Positions 59,171-64,000 of a stretch of DNA of 64,000 bases are shown here, piece by piece. Location: positions 3,534,001 to 3,598,000 of the forward strand of contig OX388310.1 of assembly GCA_947579605.1 (NCBI GenBank), given 5' to 3'. The position numbers and the translations under genes are program-made. Origin of the DNA: Athripsodes cinereus. Its lineage: Eukaryota > Arthropoda > Insecta > Trichoptera > Leptoceridae. Below the pieces are notes generated by a model. It did no database searches. It was not told where the DNA came from and worked only from the letters and a program-made list of their open reading frames with translations. Numbering within the stretch: the first letter of the stretch is position 1; each line of letters begins with the position of its first letter.

Positions 59171-59203
59171 ATAATATACATTGGATGTAGAATGTTTTTA
59201 GCC

Positions 59204-59340
59204 TATAAAACCTGCCTAAAAGATGAAACATCGTATAAAGTATATTTTTTTATCTTTGTCTTGCCTGTCTTGCCTATAGTTTCTGTTCCCATAAAGCACA
59301 TACATTCAAACATACATACGAACGGACTGCTTTATTATTA
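59204..59340. repeat. Copy of the 9723-9850 segment
   Basis: Shares ordered blocks with the 3' flank of the 76-aa chitin-binding gene, but no coding sequence of that gene follows it here. Confidence 0.6.
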
Positions 59341-59687
59341 TCCTAATTACGAACTTTTATACTGTGGGTTGCCACGTAAAGCTATACATAAAGCTCACCA
59401 GAATGCAAGTCAATCCAGATGTTGACCAATTTTTTTTCTTTATTTTATGTCCTCAAGATATCAGCCTTGCGTAGTAAGTTTTGTTGTTTTATGTAGGTAT
59501 AAGCAATAAAAATATTATTATGTGAATTTATTATACATAGATTTTGAGCGCGCGTTCGGCCATGTGCACGAGCTGTCGGGAATATTAATACACATTATGT
59601 ACTTGATATACCTTCATTTATTTTTGTTTTATATTGTGTATATATATGTAGATAGCACTCAATGATTGACAATATTTATACGTAAAT

Positions 59688-59830
59688 ACATACCATTACG
59701 CAGATTCTCTTGCGGGGTAGGCAGAAAAGATCAAGCGCCACTTCCTCCTGTCTTTACATTAAGTACATCTAATTTTTTGCTTCCATCACATCCATTCAGT
59801 TCCTTATACGTGCTCTCATGTTAGCAATCT
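59688..59830 (-). mobile_element. RTE-like LINE 3' end, subfamily B, short remnant
   Basis: ATACATACCATTACGCAGAT, TGCGGGGTAGGCAGAAAAGA, TCAAGCGCCACTTCC correspond to the terminal ~140 bases. Confidence 0.75.
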
Positions 59831-59986
59831 GAGGCCCACATTTCATAAAAAAACATCCTCGTTTTTAATGATTAAAACATAGATTTTTATTCCAGATTAG
59901 GGAGAAAGGGAAAATAAAAGGAATAGAATAAGGAATTCTAGATACAAATTGGTTACAAATTCTACATAATAAATTGTATTTTTCAG

Positions 59987-60112
59987 ATGTTGAAGGTTTA
60001 TCAGCTAAAATAAACCTGATGATGGCATCAGTCGATAGCAACGACCATGACCCCCCGAGTCCTCCACCACAGTACACCAACATTAGATGCGCATATCTAG
60101 AACAATTATTAG
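59987..60112 (+). CDS. wgn: Wengen-like TNF receptor, second coding exon (cytoplasmic)
   Basis: The acceptor TATTTTTCAG precedes 59987 and a GTGAGG donor follows 60112. The exon opens in phase 1, matching the donor at 42909: the split codon becomes Asp, and the frame stays open for all 41 further codons (VEGLSAKINLMMASVDSND, PPSPPPQYTNIRCAYLEQLL). It ends in phase 1 again, so at least one more exon is needed. The piece is hydrophilic, with a proline motif, consistent with a cytoplasmic tail after the TM segment of the 42201 exon. A terminal exon past 60.1 kb was not found with confidence; it may lie beyond the window. Confidence 0.78.
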
Positions 60113-60286
60113 GTGAGGAACACAATAATTTATTACATAATACAAAATACAACATGCACTCTATTACTTCTATCATCAGATTCTATCTATCTATACTCTA
60201 TAGCCCATATCCATTCTTCCCTGGATTATAATATAATCCATATCTGTCTTACATATTTATTTATCTGCATCGCTTGCATTACTTAC

Positions 60287-60870
60287 ATCATACCATCACG
60301 CCGCTTCCCTCGTGGGGTAAGTAGAGAGGATCGAACGCCACTTACTTTTACCCTTGTATAAATCTTTCGCTTCGGTCACTGTCATACAATACCTTACGCA
60401 GGCTGCTCTCCTGTTCAATGTGCTCAACACGTGACCGTCGTGTAGGATTTGATTTAAATGATCTTGCCATTTGATCCTCGCACGTCCACGTTTCCGAGTA
60501 CCATTCCTCTCAGCCAATCTTGGTCATTCTATCCTCATTCATTCGTTCCACATGCCTAAACCTTCGAAACTTATTTACATTCATCCTTGTTAACACACCA
60601 ACTTTCATTACACATTCCTCTCATATATCACTGTTAGGCACACGATCTCTCAGGTTTTTTACCGCTCATCCTTCTCAACGATCTCATTTCTACCGCATTT
60701 ATGCCACATTCATCCTTCTTTAAGCATGTCCACGTCTCACGTGCATACATTAGTGTTGGCACTAGCACTAAAATAGCAGTGTGCACCAACCTTTTAGCTG
60801 TGGTAGATATGTTTCTATTTGCAATTATTGGTCGAATTTCACCATTTACCCTATTGTCAGCATTTTTTTA
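60287..60870 (-). mobile_element. RTE-like LINE 3' end, subfamily B
   Basis: The minus-strand frame 60517-60296 reads AERNGTRKRGRARIKWQDHL, NQILHDGHVLSTLNRR and ends STYPTREAA. The upstream part (GTGTTGGCACTAGCACTAAA on the plus strand) is frameshifted. The 3' terminus is CCGCTTCCCTCGTGGGGTAA in complement. Confidence 0.88.
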
Positions 60871-61369
60871 TCCTTTCAATTGCATTACTTCATTCATACA
60901 ATTTCGCCATCTAATTTTTCTTCCAAGTACAATAATATTAAATTTATATCAGACTTATCGTTTATTTTTACTGTAGGTAGGTATGTCTAGGTACGTAATA
61001 ACACGTAAGGAATATCAATAAGTGCATAATGCAAATGTATGATAATTATGTTTCGGGAATACAAAACAGTTTTACTTGATATTATGTACCTATTTGTTGA
61101 CGTGCAGATTTCACTGATAGCCTTACAGCCATCAAATGCTTTGATTGCAAATATAGATAGCTATAATTATTATGTATGTAGGTAGAGGTATATAATATCA
61201 ATCAAACCGAAGTCGTTTGGTATAATATAATATTTTGCAAGATTTTTTAATGACCATACGACATTTTTATACCAAAGCCATCAGTGAACAGTAAAGCTTA
61301 ATGTGTAATCTAATTAAAAAGTAATCGATTATTTTTATTCAATTAGAATTTATTATTAGATAATGTTGT

Positions 61370-61425
61370 GTTCTGTGTGTGAATTGTCTTTGTATGTTAT
61401 GTTATGTTATGTTATGTGTATTGTA
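61370..61425 (+). repeat. SINE family 2 tail fragment
   Basis: CTGTGTGTGAATTGTCTTTG followed by (TATGT)n matches only the last bases and tail of family 2. Confidence 0.5.
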
Positions 61426-61736
61426 TGAGCTGTATTTATAGGAAGTTGAATTATTGTAATGTTAATGTTTTTGTATTTAGTTAATACTTGGAACGAGAAA
61501 ATTTGTGATTTTTTTTATTATGTAATGTATGATTTTATGCAAAAATCATTGGCCATTTTTTTTTTTTTTTTTTTTTTATTTTTGTTTAATAAAGTCATAA
61601 AAATAACACATTTTTATAACTTAAAAACTAGGTTTAAGTGATACATACACTACTTAATTAAAAATTAAACTAGACAAATTCATACTATACTAAATATACA
61701 TACCAATTACGATAATCAACATTACAATATACTGTA

Positions 61737-61970
61737 TCATGAGAATCTCTCTTTGACATAGCGCACACACAGTCTCCTAAAAGATGAGATGTTTTCAGCC
61801 CCCCTGATTCGGCCAGGAATTTCATTAAACAGCCTCATGCCTTTAAACATGAGACTGTTTCCTGTTGCTGCCAGTCTTATTCTCGGAAGTCTAAATTCAT
61901 CTCGCCTTCTAGTTGGATAACTGTGTCTGTCTAAGTTTGCAATGTGATTAAATAAATAGATTTTTGATAT
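61737..61970 (-). mobile_element. Non-LTR retrotransposon ORF2 C-terminal fragment
   Basis: An open minus-strand frame ending at a TGA (61739-61737): FNHIANLDRHSYPTRRRDEF, RLPRIRLAATGNSLMFKGMR, LFNEIPGRIRGAENISSFRR and VKERFS. The Y.TRrrd.frl.r...a.tgnSl.fkG..lFN.iP pattern is typical of the end of several LINE ORF2 families. The exact clade is not called. Confidence 0.65.
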
Positions 61971-62456
61971 CCATTACAAGTTCTCAAGCTGATTAAAAGG
62001 TTTTTAGATACTTTCTATAATGTTTAATCTATTAGTTACTACGATTCCTATAAAGGGAAATGCCTAGGTTTATTAGCAAACTATCAATTTCAACAGGACG
62101 TACAACAAACAGATTATTTTGTGACCGTCATAACAAGTAATCGGTTACTCTCTGTAATCGATTGATTATTTTGTAATCTTATTATTAACCGTATTAAGTC
62201 GTAATCGGTCTACGCGCATATCTGTGCCTCGCCAAACATGCAAACAATGTAATATTAATAACTAGCTGACCCAGCGAACTTCTTACCGCCAAACAATCAA
62301 TGAATGATTAATATTTTTAATATCTTTACAAACTCCCGTAATTGTCAGTGTGCCATAAAAATAAAATTCATTTATGTTGAACAATTATACTTAATTCATA
62401 TTTGTTTATAAATTATCTGTTGTACGTTATGTAATTATGTAGGTACTAATTTATTT

Positions 62457-62710
62457 CAGATAATTTATCTGAAAGAGAGGGTGTGAGGAAGCGCGGGCGT
62501 CCGAGAACCACGTGGCTTAACCACGTGGATCAAATTCTCAAGGACGGTCGCGTGTTAAGTAAGAGGAATCGGCGTGCATGTATGAGAAACTGGATGAATG
62601 TAGAGGAAGCGAAAGAAGTATGTAAGGATAGAGCGACATGGCGTTCCGTTCTCTCTGCCTACCCCACCTGGGACACGGCGTGAGGGTATAGTATAGTATA
62701 GTATAATTTA
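62457..62710 (+). mobile_element. RTE-like LINE 3' end, subfamily A
   Basis: The frame ending at 62683 encodes VRKRGRPRTTWLNHVDQIL, RACMRNWMNVEEAKEVCKD and SAYPTWDTA-stop, then GGCGTGAGGGTATAG and a (TATAG)n tail. Well preserved; 5'-truncated at about 62457. Confidence 0.9.
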
Positions 62711-63227
62711 TTTTTTTAGGTTGATACCTATTGTATGGATAACGATTCTAATTTGAAAATGTATACAAAAATTATTCTATAAATGGGCCAATCTATAAAA
62801 AAACATCATCGTTGATTTTGTATAATTCTCCATAATGGCGTAAATCATTTTCTTCGTAATTTTTCTTCCCGTGATTTTGTAAGATATTGTAATAGCCTAT
62901 CGGCTATTCGGGGCGGAGAAGAATCCAACAAATCAGAGATCATTCGAATCGGTACAGCCATTCTTGAGATATAAATGGTGTAACTAACACCACTTTCTTT
63001 TATATATATAGTTATAGATAATATTCGTATACCAAAACATTTATGCACATTGTCGTACAGTGATGTACAGAATGCGGACATGTAATATTGTGGAACGTAT
63101 AAATAACTGTTTATGATTTGAAATTGTTGTTTCCCAATAATACGACGCTGTATTTACTGTATTTCCCAATAATACTGGCTGTATTTGTCCTTACAAATTA
63201 CCTTTTTAATAATGCAATTACATAATC

Positions 63228-63345
63228 ACATTGTCTTTATTTTTATTACACGAAGAGGACAAACTGTAGATACATACCTATGTTTATCACACGTAGTGAA
63301 TTCTCTGACTACTCTACATGTAGGAAATGTCATGACAGTAGGTAT
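63228..63345 (+). repeat. Decayed TAG-tail retroposon, 3' part
   Basis: ACACGAAGAGGACAAACTGT, TACTCTACATGTAGGAAATG and TCATGACAGTAGGTA correspond to the terminal ~110 bases of the family. Confidence 0.6.
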
Positions 63346-63616
63346 AAAATGAGGCATACGTAATATGTCAATACTTTAATTATGTATACTTAATGTTTTC
63401 TTGCTTTTATACAAATTGTGCTTAATAAAAACATACTTAAACTGCTGATATTTTGCAATTTAAATCACAATTTAATTGGACCAAGTGTCCATAGGTACTT
63501 CTCAAGAGGCATTATTTAATTCATTTCAAAAACAATAATAACAGATACAAAGTGATAAAAACAAGTATGTATTGCAAAAATACACTGTTTTCTTTTACAT
63601 AATAATCTTATTAAAA

Positions 63617-63655
63617 CACGGAAACCTTTCCGAACAAGTCATCTTCAGTTCCAGA
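63617..63655 (-). ncRNA. Decayed hammerhead motif
   Basis: Minus strand CUGAAGA (63648-63642), extra U (63641), weak stem II GA/UC, GAA (63630-63628), AGG/UUU (63627-63622) and C63621. The flanking stem I sequences do not pair. Probably inactive. Confidence 0.4.
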
Positions 63656-64000
63656 TTCAAAACTTCTAACACTTGTAGCGTTGATACCGAAAAAATCAAA
63701 CTAATTTTATCACAGATAATCAAAAAGTGATTCATAACGTTGATTCTAGCGAACTTTAGAGGGATTAAATTTAAAAAAAATAACTCAACGCCATAATAAT
63801 TTTTATTCCCACGCCATTTTTCTGAGAAGTCGTTATTAATTATTTGAACAAATTTCAGCATTAGTAATGTTTGCCCATTGTTTTCAGCACATGAATATTA
63901 ATTTTAATAATACATCACCAGAGAGCTATTAGCTATAAAGACCGCAGCTATAATAGATTATTATCAAGCCAGCAATTTTCAATCTCTCTTCTATGCAATA

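Noticed and set aside
60001..60030. CTGATGATGG in the second wengen-like exon as another hammerhead core
   Set aside because: No GAAA partner with a stem II at proper distance; it is coding sequence (NLMMASVD).
63880..63930. A terminal exon of the wengen-like gene after TTGTTTTCAG near 63887
   Set aside because: A good acceptor, but in the required phase the frame stops after four codons; no independent support.

Overview
This is a eukaryotic, AT-rich, intron-containing and very repeat-rich segment, almost certainly from an insect. A lepidopteran is the best guess, from the gene content, the style of the RTE retroelements and the frequent GTAGGTA-like motifs. That placement is inference; the window has no rRNA or barcode gene. 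One 200-base run of N marks a scaffold gap. Gene density is low: five protein-coding genes can be supported, and most of the rest is transposable elements, often nested.

Left part (5.8-17.0 kb): three minus-strand paralogues encode secreted chitin-binding-type proteins. All three have a tiny first exon holding the first half of the signal peptide, a phase-0 intron, and then one large exon. They share an N-terminal six-cysteine module with spacing C-x6-C-x8-C-x17-C-x4/5-C-x7-C. The first gene (310 aa) has two modules, a Thr/Ser mucin-like linker and two C-terminal CBM14/peritrophin-A domains. The second (76 aa) is a single module. The third (1091 aa) has one module, an 844-residue Asn-rich linker and two CBM14 domains. 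They probably act in gut peritrophic matrix or cuticle.

Middle (23.9-27.6 kb): a five-exon plus-strand gene encodes a 613-aa, roughly 12-TM major-facilitator-like transporter with a long acidic central loop. Right (42.2-60.1 kb): a plus-strand gene for a wengen-like TNF receptor. One coding exon carries the signal peptide, one TNFR cysteine-rich domain and the TM segment. A second coding exon lies 17 kb downstream, and the intron between is packed with transposons. The gene seems to extend beyond the window on the 3' side, and a 5' non-coding exon is implied.

Mobile elements: an RLE-type LINE fragment (1.0-1.7 kb); many 3' fragments of two RTE-like LINE subfamilies; several CR1/L2-like LINE 3' ends; an RTE pol pseudogene (35-36.7 kb); two tRNA-derived SINE families; a ~300-bp short retroposon that shares its 3' terminus with the RTE LINEs; an internally deleted mariner with intact TIRs; a hAT-type MITE with an 8-bp TSD; a TIR element with subterminal repeats; and Penelope-like element fragments.

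The most notable signal is a set of hammerhead ribozyme motifs attached to the Penelope-like fragments. Four copies have core plus stems I, II and III that can be paired base by base, with compensating differences between copies, at 22.40, 46.93, 47.65 and 55.05 kb. Decayed relatives lie elsewhere.
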